Below, piece after piece: positions 33,362 through 40,993 of a DNA stretch of 64,000 nt. The stretch lies in assembly GCA_036271315.1 (NCBI GenBank), contig DATBAV010000043.1:1-64000 (forward strand), in the 5' to 3' direction. Source of the DNA: VRUE01 sp036271315 (lineage in GTDB: Bacteria > Actinomycetota > Thermoleophilia > Solirubrobacterales > 70-9). The notes beneath the pieces are model-generated. The model did no database searches, was not told where the DNA came from, and worked only from the letters and a program-made list of their open reading frames with translations. Every line of letters starts with the position of its first letter. Position 1 is the stretch's first letter. Position numbers and translations under genes: made by a program.

Positions 33362-34141
33362 CTAGGTCGCGGACGCCTGAGCAGCCACTTGGCAGCTCGG
33401 GCACCAGTAGGTGGTGCGGTTGGCGTCGCCCTGGCCGCGGGAGCGGATCTGCGTCCCGCACCTGGGGCAGGGACGGCCGGAGCGCTTGTAGACGGCGCGG
33501 TCCTGGCGGCCCGCCTCGACCGCCTCGTGCATCAGGTCATGGGCAGCCTGGGCGACGTGGCGGAGCTGCTCGATGGGCACGTCGCCGACTCGCTGCCAAG
33601 GGTCGAGGCGGGCGGCGAAGCAGGCCTCGCTCTTGAAGATGTTGCCGATGCCGGCGACCAGGTGCTGGTCGAGCTGAGCGTCGCCGAGACTGCGGTCGGG
33701 GACGCTGGTGAGCGATCGGGCGATTTGCTCGGCGTCGAAGTCGGCCGCCAGGATGTCGGGGCCGAGGCGGGCGAGGACCGGGTCGCGGCGCACCGACTCC
33801 GCGCGCAGCAGCCGTAGGGTCGGCCCGCCGAACTGAACGGCTTCGGCCCGATCGGTCGAGAGCACCGCCCAGGCGGCGCCGACCGGCTTGCGCCAGGTCT
33901 CGCCGCGCCGGTAGGTGTGCCAAGAACCGCTCATGCCGAGGTGGCTGTGCAGGACCAGCTCGCCGAAGTGGAGCAGCAGGTGCTTGCCGTGGGCGCTGGC
34001 GCGCTCGAATGTGTGGCCGTCGAGGCGCTCGATCCGGACCGTCCGCCCGCGCGGGTTCGGGGCGCTGGCCTCGACGATGCCGCCGTCCAAAGTCGCTTCG
34101 ATCCGTCGTGCCGCCCGCAGGATCGTGTCGCCCTCAGCCAC
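33362..34141 (-). CDS. Nei/Fpg-type DNA glycosylase homologue lacking the catalytic proline
   Basis: 259 residues from GTG 34141; a TGA in frame six bases upstream rules out an earlier start. Domains: N-terminal Fpg/Nei fold, H2TH with GIGNIFKSEACFAARLDPWQ, and a C-terminal zinc finger (CPRCG ... YWCPSCQ). The protein begins M-A-E-G-D, whereas active enzymes have Pro right after Met as the Schiff-base nucleophile. E3 is retained. Loss of Pro predicts loss of normal glycosylase/lyase activity or an altered role. The gene begins three bases after the BtrH_N gene. Confidence 0.85.
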   Translation of the reverse strand: MAEGDTILRAARRIEATLDGGIVEASAPNPRGRTVRIERLDGHTFERASAHGKHLLLHFGELVLHSHLGMSGSWHTYRRGETWRKPVGAAWAVLSTDRAEAVQFGGPTLRLLRAESVRRDPVLARLGPDILAADFDAEQIARSLTSVPDRSLGDAQLDQHLVAGIGNIFKSEACFAARLDPWQRVGDVPIEQLRHVAQAAHDLMHEAVEAGRQDRAVYKRSGRPCPRCGTQIRSRGQGDANRTTYWCPSCQVAAQASAT

Positions 34142-34144
34142 CGC

Positions 34145-35110
34145 TCAGGCCAGGGTGGTCCAGAGTCGCTGCTCGGCTTCGAAGACCCGGTGGGCCTTGA
34201 CGTCGATTTCGCGCCAGAGGCCAGGCTCGGGATCGTCGCGCTCGCTGGCGGCATGGAAGGCGCCGGCCAGCTCGGTCCAGCGCGCGGCTGCCTCGGCGGC
34301 CAGCGGCGCCTCGGCGCGCCCCGCCTCCTCGAGGAAGCGCGAATACATAAGGCGGAAGGCGCCGCCGCCGGTGCCGCGGCGCTCGATCACCTGGTAGCCG
34401 AAGCGGGCGCACCACTGCCAGTCCCCGGCGAGCTCGGGCCAGTTGCCCGCCTCCTTGGCCAGGCGCTCGACCGCGCCGAGGCCGGAGAACTCGCCGAACT
34501 CCGAGGCGACCATCGCCTGGGCGGCGCGATTGATCGCCGCCGGGATCGCCGCGCGCAGCTGCTCCTGCGTCACCCCACCCGAGGCGGTGAACATATGGCC
34601 GGAGAGGGGATAGGCGGGGTGGCCGCTGTGGCGCGCCTTGTCGAGGTCCTCCAGCCGCGTCGTCGTCTGCAGCTGCTCGAAACCGGTGTCGGAGAGGTGT
34701 GCGTACTGCTCGTCGTAGCCGGCCAGGACCACGGCGTGGCCGGGGAAGTGGGCCGAGTTGCCGTAGTGGTCGAGGTAATAGAGGTCGGTGAGCAGCAGCA
34801 CCGGGTTGCCGGCGTCGACCTCCTCGCGTGCCACCTCCCAGGCGCCGTCGTCGCCCTGCTCGAAGGTGCGCAGCTCCAGCGCCGCCCCGGTCAGCTGGTC
34901 GAAGTTCTCCTCCAGCCGCGCCGTGCGGCCGTTGAACCAGCGGGTCGGCGAGGCGTCGTCGAGGACCACGTAGTAGAAGCAGGCGCCGGCGCCGAGCCCG
35001 AACGCCATCTCCTCACTGATCTCGACGCCGTGGAAGCCAAGCAGATTGCGCAGGGCGGTCGAGCCGCAGTGGTGACCGGGCGTGTGGACGTAGCCGGGGA
35101 CCGAGGGCAT
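34145..35110 (-). CDS. BtrH N-terminal domain protein
   Basis: 321 residues from ATG 35110 (MPSVPGYVHTPGHHCGSTAL). The BtrH_N papain-like fold is recognised from HHCGSTALRNLLGFHGVEIS, EEMAFGLGAGACFYYV, VLLLTDLYYLDHYGNSAHFP and GHAVVLAGYDEQYAHLSDTG; the C-terminal half corresponds to DUF4872. BtrH transfers an acyl group from a carrier protein in butirosin synthesis. The partner here is unknown. It is coupled to the Nei-like gene. Confidence 0.75.
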   Translation of the reverse strand: MPSVPGYVHTPGHHCGSTALRNLLGFHGVEISEEMAFGLGAGACFYYVVLDDASPTRWFNGRTARLEENFDQLTGAALELRTFEQGDDGAWEVAREEVDAGNPVLLLTDLYYLDHYGNSAHFPGHAVVLAGYDEQYAHLSDTGFEQLQTTTRLEDLDKARHSGHPAYPLSGHMFTASGGVTQEQLRAAIPAAINRAAQAMVASEFGEFSGLGAVERLAKEAGNWPELAGDWQWCARFGYQVIERRGTGGGAFRLMYSRFLEEAGRAEAPLAAEAAARWTELAGAFHAASERDDPEPGLWREIDVKAHRVFEAEQRLWTTLA

Positions 35111-35147
35111 GACGGGATACTGACCTACCGGCTTATCCTGCGCGCCG

Positions 35148-35642
35148 ATGCACGAAGCCGATCTCAAGCTGCTGCGCCTGATGCGGACCCGCGGCCACTC
35201 GCCCGGACTGGAGTCAGCTGCGAAGGCGCTGGGCAAGGCCGGCAACAATGGCGCGGTCTGGGTCGTGCTCGGGATTGCGCTGGCGTTGCTCGACCCCGAG
35301 CGGCGCGAATCGTGGTTGATCTGCGCCGCGCTCGGGCCGATAGCGATCGGGCTCAACTACGGGATCAAGCTGCTGGTCAAGCGCCCGCGCCCGGTGCTCG
35401 AGGGTCTGCCGCCGCTCGGTGGCGCGCCCAGCTCGCTCAGCTTCCCCTCCGCCCACGCCCTCTCCTCCTTCGCGGTGGCGACGGCGATGTTTCGGGTCGA
35501 TCCGGCCACGGCGGGCGCCCTCGTCGTCGCCTTGGTCATCTCGCTCGGCCGGCCCTACCTCGGCATGCACTACCCATCCGACGTCCTCGTCGGTGCCCTG
35601 CTCGGCATCATCCTCGGATTGCTTGTTCCACTTTCCATATGA
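35148..35642 (+). CDS. PAP2-family phosphatase
   Basis: 164 residues with about five membrane helices. The three phosphatase motifs are KLLVKRPRP, SFPSAHALSS and SLGRPYLGMHYPSDVLVG. Members dephosphorylate undecaprenyl/decaprenyl pyrophosphate or phospholipids; the short form suggests a lipid-phosphate phosphatase. Start ATG 35148 follows a TATCCT box at eight bases. Confidence 0.9.
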   Translation: MHEADLKLLRLMRTRGHSPGLESAAKALGKAGNNGAVWVVLGIALALLDPERRESWLICAALGPIAIGLNYGIKLLVKRPRPVLEGLPPLGGAPSSLSFPSAHALSSFAVATAMFRVDPATAGALVVALVISLGRPYLGMHYPSDVLVGALLGIILGLLVPLSI

Positions 35643-35653
35643 GCAGTGAGAGA

Positions 35654-35729
35654 GCCGCCCCCGGACGCGGAAGTGGGGGGCCATCCATATCTGATTCTCT
35701 GGCCCCCCACGAGAGCAGAGGAGGCGGCG
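35654..35729. repeat. Palindromic repeat E1 upstream of ychF
   Basis: 76 bases sharing both outer flanks (GCCGCCCCCGGACGCGG and AGCAGAGGAGGCGGCG) and the loop TCCATATCTGATTC with E2 inside ileS. Between them are 10-base arms tggggggcca/tggcccccca that differ from E2 at five positions, all compensated. The right flank supplies AGGAGG, the ribosome site of ychF (ATG 35734). Confidence 0.85.
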
Positions 35730-35733
35730 TTAT

Positions 35734-36807
35734 ATGAAGATCGGGATCGTCGGGCTGCCCAACGCGGGTAAGTCGACCCTCTTCAACGCGCTGACCGAGG
35801 GCGGGGCGCAGACCGGCGACTACCCCTTCACGACGATCGAGCCCAACGTGGCGATCGCCGAGGTGCCCGATGAGCGGCTCGAACAGGTCGCCGCGACACT
35901 CAAGTCCTCCAAGCTCGAACCGGCGACGATCGCCTTCCACGACATCGCCGGCCTGGTCAAGGGCGCCTCGGAGGGGGAGGGGTTGGGCAATCAGTTCCTC
36001 GCCTCGATCCGCGAGACCGACGCGATCTGCCACGTCGTCCGCTGCCACGCCGACTCCGGCGTACCGCACCCCGACGGCCGCGTCGACCCCCTGGCCGACA
36101 TCGAGACGATCGAGACCGAGCTGATCCTCTCCGACTACGAGCAGGCCGAGCGCCGCCTGCACCGGGTCGGCAAGGGCGCCAAGTCGGGCGACGCCGAGGC
36201 GATCGCCGAGCGCGACTGGCTCGAGCAGGTTGTCGCGGCGCTGGCGGAGGGCAAGCCGGCCCGCTCGATTCCGGTTCCCGACGCGGCGGCGCACGGCCCG
36301 CGCAACCTGCAGGCGCTGACCTCGAAGCCGATCCTCTACGTCGCCAACGTCGACGAGGGCGACGCCGAGCCGCCGCAGGCCGTCGCCGATCACGCGGCCG
36401 CGGTCGGCGCCGGGGTGGTTGCGGTCAGCGCCCGGATCGAGGGCGAGCTGGCCGAGCTCGACCCGGCGGAAGCGGAGGAAATGCGCGAGTCCTACGGCGT
36501 CGAGGGCTCGGGCCTGGCCCGCCTCATCCGCGCCGCCTATGACCTGCTCGACCTGCTCACCTTCTTCACTGCCGGCGAGGGCAAGGAGGCGGTCGCCCGC
36601 CCGATCCCGCGCGGCTCGACCGCCTGGGAGGCAGCGGGCACGATTCACACCGAGATCCAGGACGCCTTCATCAAGGCAGAAGCGATCGGCTGGCAGGAGC
36701 TGGTCGAGTGCGGCGGCTACGCGCGGGCCCGAGACAAGGGCCTGCTGCGGATCGAGGGCCGCGATTACGTCGTCCGCGACGGCGACGTGATCACGATCAA
36801 GGTTTAG
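35734..36807 (+). CDS. ychF: Redox-regulated ATPase/GTPase YchF
   Basis: 357 residues. OBG-type P-loop domain (IGIVGLPNAGKSTLFNALTE, then FHDIAGLVKGASEGEGLGNQ), coiled-coil about 120-200, and C-terminal TGS domain (LLTFFTAGEGKEAVARPI to VVRDGDVITIKV). Binds ribosomes and hydrolyses ATP. Its ribosome binding site comes from repeat E1. Confidence 0.96.
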   Translation: MKIGIVGLPNAGKSTLFNALTEGGAQTGDYPFTTIEPNVAIAEVPDERLEQVAATLKSSKLEPATIAFHDIAGLVKGASEGEGLGNQFLASIRETDAICHVVRCHADSGVPHPDGRVDPLADIETIETELILSDYEQAERRLHRVGKGAKSGDAEAIAERDWLEQVVAALAEGKPARSIPVPDAAAHGPRNLQALTSKPILYVANVDEGDAEPPQAVADHAAAVGAGVVAVSARIEGELAELDPAEAEEMRESYGVEGSGLARLIRAAYDLLDLLTFFTAGEGKEAVARPIPRGSTAWEAAGTIHTEIQDAFIKAEAIGWQELVECGGYARARDKGLLRIEGRDYVVRDGDVITIKV

Positions 36808-36831
36808 CCCAGCGGCGAAGCGAGCGAGAAT

Positions 36832-36873
36832 TTGACATAGCGAGCGTTATCTATAAAACTGACCGCTATGTCA
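36832..36873. promoter_or_regulatory. Promoter and palindromic operator of the TetR operon
   Basis: TGACATAGCG (36833-36842) and CGCTATGTCA (36864-36873) form a perfect 10-bp inverted repeat. A TTGACA -35-like box overlaps the left arm, and TATAAA lies at 36852-36857 ten bases before ATG 36868, which is itself within the right arm. Repressor binding would block both promoter and start codon, suggesting autoregulation. Confidence 0.7.
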
Positions 36874-37518
36874 GATGGCGATGCACCCCGTTCCTCCCTA
36901 CGCGACGAGCAGAAGGCCCTCACCCGCAAACGCCTCATCGACGCGGCCGAATCGGTCTTTGCCAGCAGCGGCTATCACGGCGCCTCGGTTGGAGAGATCG
37001 CTCGCGAGGCCGGTGCGACGACCGGGGCGCTGTACGCCAACTTCGCCGGCAAGGAGGACCTCTTCCTCGCCCTCTTCGAGGAGCGGATCGCCGCCGACGT
37101 GGGGGAGTACTCGGAGATCGTCGCCGGCGGGGAGACCCTCGAGGAGCAGGCACGCGGGGCGGGGGATCGCTGGATGGAGATCCTGCGCGAGCGCCCGGAT
37201 TACTTCCCGCTGCTGATCGAGTTTTGGTCCTACGCGATCCGCGAGCCGCAGCTCCGCGAGCGCCTTGCCACGCGCTTCGCCGCCTTGCGCTCCGGCAGCG
37301 CTCAAGTGGCCGCTGAGGCGGCCGAGCGTTGGGGCCTCTCGGCGGGCGCGGCCGAGGCAGGCGAGCACCTCGGTCTCTTCATCAACGCACTCGGCAACGG
37401 GCTCGCACTCGAGAAGCTGGTCGACCCCGATTCGGTTCCCGACTCGATCTACGGCGAGTTCCTCGCGCTCATCTTTCGCGCCTTCGAGGCGCTCGTGCAC
37501 GAGGCCGAGGCGGCCTGA
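36868..37518 (+). CDS. TetR-family transcriptional regulator
   Basis: 216 residues. The DNA-binding domain is at about 18-64 (TRKRLIDAAESVFASSGYHG, SVGEIAREAGATTGALYANF, GKEDLFLALFEERI); the C-terminal ligand-binding half is helical. It probably represses itself and the three genes downstream via the operator at 36833-36873. The next gene begins two bases after its stop. Confidence 0.93.
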   Translation: MSDGDAPRSSLRDEQKALTRKRLIDAAESVFASSGYHGASVGEIAREAGATTGALYANFAGKEDLFLALFEERIAADVGEYSEIVAGGETLEEQARGAGDRWMEILRERPDYFPLLIEFWSYAIREPQLRERLATRFAALRSGSAQVAAEAAERWGLSAGAAEAGEHLGLFINALGNGLALEKLVDPDSVPDSIYGEFLALIFRAFEALVHEAEAA

Positions 37519-37520
37519 AG

Positions 37521-38123
37521 ATGGACGGCCCGCGTCGCGCGGTTAAGGCGGACGCGGCTCGCCTGGAGGTCGTGATGGCGAAGGCCTTTCACGACGATCC
37601 GGTGATCGGTTGGCTGTTGCCGGATGCGGGCAGAAGGCCGGCGCGCCTGCGGCGCTTCTTTGGGATCGAGCTGCGCCATCTGGCCCTGGCGCGTGGCTGT
37701 GTCTGGACCACGAGCGATCTCAGCGCCGCGGCGCTAGTGCTGCCGCCAGGGAGATGGCGGGTGCCGCTGTTCGCGACCCTGCGCGAGGGCCGTGCTTTCG
37801 GCGCTGGCCTGGGCAGGGCGGCGAGGCTTGGGATGGCGATGGAGTGGCGCCACGCGCGCGAGGTGCGAGGGCCGCACTACTACGTCCGCGATGTCGGGGT
37901 GCTCCCGGAGATGCAGGGGAGGGGCCTTGGCAGCGCCCTGATGGCTCCGACCCTGGAGCTCTGCGACCGCGAAGGTTTGCCCGCCTACCTTGAGGCCTCG
38001 AGCGAGCGCAGTGCTGCCCTCTATGAGCGCCTTGGCTTCGAGCACCTCGCGCAGCTGAGCGTCCTCGGCGGCCCGCTGTTGCGGCTGATGCTGCGGCCGC
38101 CTGCTAACGGCGACGCGTCGTGA
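37521..38123 (+). CDS. GNAT-family N-acetyltransferase
   Basis: 200 residues from ATG 37521. Acetyl-CoA motif YYVRDVGVLPEMQGRGLGSA (about 121-140), then LEASSERSAALYERLGFE. N-terminal AFHDDPVIGWLLPDAGRRPA is typical of actinobacterial GNATs with unknown substrate. Second gene of the TetR operon; the next gene overlaps its stop. Confidence 0.85.
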   Translation: MDGPRRAVKADAARLEVVMAKAFHDDPVIGWLLPDAGRRPARLRRFFGIELRHLALARGCVWTTSDLSAAALVLPPGRWRVPLFATLREGRAFGAGLGRAARLGMAMEWRHAREVRGPHYYVRDVGVLPEMQGRGLGSALMAPTLELCDREGLPAYLEASSERSAALYERLGFEHLAQLSVLGGPLLRLMLRPPANGDAS

Positions 38124-38794
38124 GCGACGGGGTCAAGCTCGCCGGACTTGCCGGCCTGTTCAGCATCGCGCTTGGAATCGTTGCCCTGCCCGTCGATCAG
38201 ATGTGGACGTTTCCGGGGACAGGCGCGACGGCGGGCGAGGTGGCGGCCTTTGCGCGGGAAAACCGTCCGGAGCTGTTCGTCGCCATGGCCCTCAACACGA
38301 TCGCGGTGGGGCTCTGGCTCGTCTTCGGCGCCGGCGTGTGGTTGCGCCTGCGGCAGTTTGCCAGCGGCGAGAGCATTCTCCCGGCCTGCTTCCTGGCCGG
38401 CCTGGTCGGCTTCGTCACGCTTCTGCTTGCCGGTTTCACGGTTTTCTTCCTGCTCGTCTACCTGGCTCCGGCAGCGCCCGAGCCGCGGCTGCTCTACGAC
38501 CTCTCCTTCGCGCTCCTCGCCGTGTCCGGAATTCCCACCGCCCTGGCGCTCGGCTCGTACGCGGCGCTGGCTTTCCAGCCCAACCCCCTGCCCCGTTGGA
38601 CCGCCTGGCTGGCGACTCTGGCCGCCCTGGCGCACCTCCTTCTGATCGCCTCGCTGGCGATCAGAAGCGGGTTCTTCTCGCTCGATGGAGGGGTGACGAT
38701 CGCGATTCCCGCCACGCTGTTTGCTTGGATCGCCGGCATGAGCTCGGTGATGGCGATGAGCCCTCGCTCTGTCGGCCCGAAATCGACCATCTAG
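38120..38794 (+). CDS. Membrane protein of the TetR operon
   Basis: 224 residues from GTG 38120 (GTGA overlap with the previous stop). Six predicted membrane helices (about 6-24, 52-75, 88-112, 123-148, 160-180, 190-207). No family recognised, though the pattern resembles DUF4386-type proteins. The 11-bp hairpin at 38639-38667 encodes part of the fifth helix (LLLIASLAIRS). Confidence 0.7.
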   Translation: MSDGVKLAGLAGLFSIALGIVALPVDQMWTFPGTGATAGEVAAFARENRPELFVAMALNTIAVGLWLVFGAGVWLRLRQFASGESILPACFLAGLVGFVTLLLAGFTVFFLLVYLAPAAPEPRLLYDLSFALLAVSGIPTALALGSYAALAFQPNPLPRWTAWLATLAALAHLLLIASLAIRSGFFSLDGGVTIAIPATLFAWIAGMSSVMAMSPRSVGPKSTI

Positions 38795-38803
38795 GGTTTC
38801 GCT

Positions 38804-39793
38804 ATGGACGAAGGCGCGCGCTTCGGTGGCGTGGCGGCAAAGGCCGGCCACTACGAGAGCTTCTACATCAAGGCCTGCCGGCCCGGCGGGGGACAGGGGA
38901 TCTGGATCCGCCACACCGTCCACAAGCGTCCCCGCGCCGAGCCCAACGCCTCGATCTGGTTCTGCCTCTTCGACCGCGAGGCCGACGGACCGCGGGCGAC
39001 CAAGGTCACCGTGCCGGCCGAAAAGCTCTCGGCCCCGGTCGGTTTATGGATCAGGGTCGACAAAACCGAGATCGGCCCCGGGCATGCCAGCGGCTGGATC
39101 GCGACTGAGGCGCTCAGCGCCAGTTGGGAGCTCAGCTTCGGCGGCGACGCCGAGCCCTGCAAGTACCTGCCGGCCGACTGGCTCTACGAGGCGCCCGTGC
39201 CGCGGACCAAGTTCGTCGCCCCGTTCCCCAACGCCAGCTTCAAGGGCCGGCTCGAGATCGACGGCGAGGCAATCGAGCTCGAGGACTGGCCCGGCATGAT
39301 CGGCCACAACTGGGGCAGCGAGCACGCCGAGCGCTGGGTCTGGCTGGAGGGGACGGGCTTCGTCGAGGACCCCTCGATCTACTTCGACGCCGGCGCCGCC
39401 CGGGTCCAGGTCGGGCCGTGGAGAACGCCCTGGCTGCCTTCGGGGATGCTGGTGCTCGACGGCGAGGCGCACCGGCTCGGCGGCTTCGGCCAGATCCGCT
39501 CCGCTTCGATCAAGGCGGAGCCGGGCGCCTGCGAGTTCACCCTGCCGGGCCGCGACATCGTCGTCCGCGGCCGGGTCAGCGCTCCCCAAAAGGACTTCGT
39601 CGGCTGGGTCTACGCCGACCCCAAGGGCCCCGAGCATCACACCCTCAACTGCTCGGTCTCCGACCTCGAGCTGACCGTCGAACGCCCCGCGCTGCCGGCC
39701 CGCCGGCTCACCCTCAGCGCCGGTGCCGCCTATGAGTTCGGCATGCGCGAGACCGACCACGGCGTCCCGATCCAGCCCTATCCGGACGGCTAG
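38804..39793 (+). CDS. AttH/CrtC lipocalin-like protein
   Basis: 329 residues. Beta-rich two-domain architecture with GHYESFYIKACRPGGGQGIW, the segment LEDWPGMIGHNWGSEHAERW and VWLEGTGFVEDPSIYFDAG. The HNWGSEHAERWVW motif recalls the tocopherol-cyclase/AttH-CrtC hydratase-like superfamily. A lipid-like substrate is plausible, unproven. Last gene of the TetR operon; its stop overlaps the end of the SpoIID gene on the other strand. Confidence 0.6.
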   Translation: MDEGARFGGVAAKAGHYESFYIKACRPGGGQGIWIRHTVHKRPRAEPNASIWFCLFDREADGPRATKVTVPAEKLSAPVGLWIRVDKTEIGPGHASGWIATEALSASWELSFGGDAEPCKYLPADWLYEAPVPRTKFVAPFPNASFKGRLEIDGEAIELEDWPGMIGHNWGSEHAERWVWLEGTGFVEDPSIYFDAGAARVQVGPWRTPWLPSGMLVLDGEAHRLGGFGQIRSASIKAEPGACEFTLPGRDIVVRGRVSAPQKDFVGWVYADPKGPEHHTLNCSVSDLELTVERPALPARRLTLSAGAAYEFGMRETDHGVPIQPYPDG

Positions 39794-40914
39794 CCCGCGA
39801 CCTTCTGGAAGCTCATCCAGGTGCTGTAGCCGCCGAGCGCGACCTCGAGCTGTTCGCCGCTCACCGTGGTCACCCCGCCGGTGCCGATCAGCTTGGCGGC
39901 GACGATCCGCGGCGAGACGCCGCGTTTGACGATCACCACCTGCTTCAGCTTGCCGTCGAGGTAGCCGCCTAGCTTGGCGCTGATTTCGGGGCCGGAGAAT
40001 TTGAGCGTCCAGTCGTGCAGCGGGCAGTAGTAGTCGTAGGGGTCGGGGACCCCGGTCAGATAGGGGATGGCCGGGCCGCCGAAGACGTTCTGGATGCTCT
40101 CGGTGTAGCCGCCCGAGCAGGCGGAGAAGTAGGTCTCGACGATCTTGCCGCCGTAGGTGACGACCTGGCCCCTGGTTGCTTCGGTCGCGGCGTTGGTCGT
40201 CGCGGTCTCGCTGGAGAGGCCGTCGTAGACCTGGCTGCGGGTGTCGTCGTAGAGGTCGAAGCCGTTGCCGCCGACCCCTGCGGTGAGGGCGAAGGAGCGC
40301 GACTCGATCGCCTGCGCCTGCAGCTCGGCCGCCGGCCAGGAGGGCGGCGACTCGTTGGGGACCACGCCCTTGACGTACTGCTCGACCGGCAGCGCGTTGA
40401 TCACGTTGAGCGAGCCCGCCTCGCTTTCGGTCGGCACCGATTCGAGCACGCCGCGGTAGGTGCCGATGCCGGCGATCGCGATCTTGCCCCTGCCGGCGGC
40501 GCGCAGCTTGGTCCCGCAATCCGCCAGCGGCTTGCCGGCGGAGCTGCGCAGCTTCACGTGGGTGCCGTCGCGGTGCGCCTCGTAGGTGCGAGCTGGGTCG
40601 AGGGCGACGCCGCAGGCGCTGGTTGCGGCGCTGAAGCCGATGTCGCCGGGCGAGATGTCGAGCAGGACGCGGACGATCCGCGTTCCCTCGATCTGGCTGA
40701 TCGAGCTGCCCTGGTAGTAGTGGGCGAGGATGAAGCGGTAGTCCTTGCCGTGCAGGGCGTAGCCGTAGGCGCCGTACTGGCTGACCCCGACCCCGTGGCC
40801 GAAGCCATGGCCGCGCACCACCCAGTTGACGCTGGCGCGCGCGGCGGGCGCCAGGGCGAGCAGCGCCATGCAGAGGCCGAGAAAGAGTCGCAGGGCTTTG
40901 CGCTGGGTAAGCAT
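39790..40914 (-). CDS. SpoIID/LytB domain protein
   Basis: 374 residues from ATG 40914; TTG 40926 is an alternative. A signal peptide (LRLFLGLCMALLALAPAARA) leads to VVRGHGFGHGVGVSQYGAYG, the SpoIID/LytB motif. LPVEQYVKGVVPNESPPSWP and AQAIESRSFALT carry the conserved catalytic glutamate region; FSACSGGYTESIQNVFG follows. Members are lytic transglycosylase-like peptidoglycan enzymes or amidase enhancers, acting outside the membrane. Confidence 0.9.
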   Translation of the reverse strand: MLTQRKALRLFLGLCMALLALAPAARASVNWVVRGHGFGHGVGVSQYGAYGYALHGKDYRFILAHYYQGSSISQIEGTRIVRVLLDISPGDIGFSAATSACGVALDPARTYEAHRDGTHVKLRSSAGKPLADCGTKLRAAGRGKIAIAGIGTYRGVLESVPTESEAGSLNVINALPVEQYVKGVVPNESPPSWPAAELQAQAIESRSFALTAGVGGNGFDLYDDTRSQVYDGLSSETATTNAATEATRGQVVTYGGKIVETYFSACSGGYTESIQNVFGGPAIPYLTGVPDPYDYYCPLHDWTLKFSGPEISAKLGGYLDGKLKQVVIVKRGVSPRIVAAKLIGTGGVTTVSGEQLEVALGGYSTWMSFQKVAG

Positions 40915-40993
40915 CTCTCGGGTCAACAGATTCGCCTTGCGCGAGTAGCGGCCTGCTCTAGGCTGAAATCAAGCGACCAAAGAGGAGACCAGC

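Noticed and set aside
38639..38667. A further in-frame palindromic element in the membrane protein gene
   Set aside because: The 11-bp stem with a 7-base loop shares no loop or flank with the other families and can arise from ordinary codons for LLLIASLAIRS.
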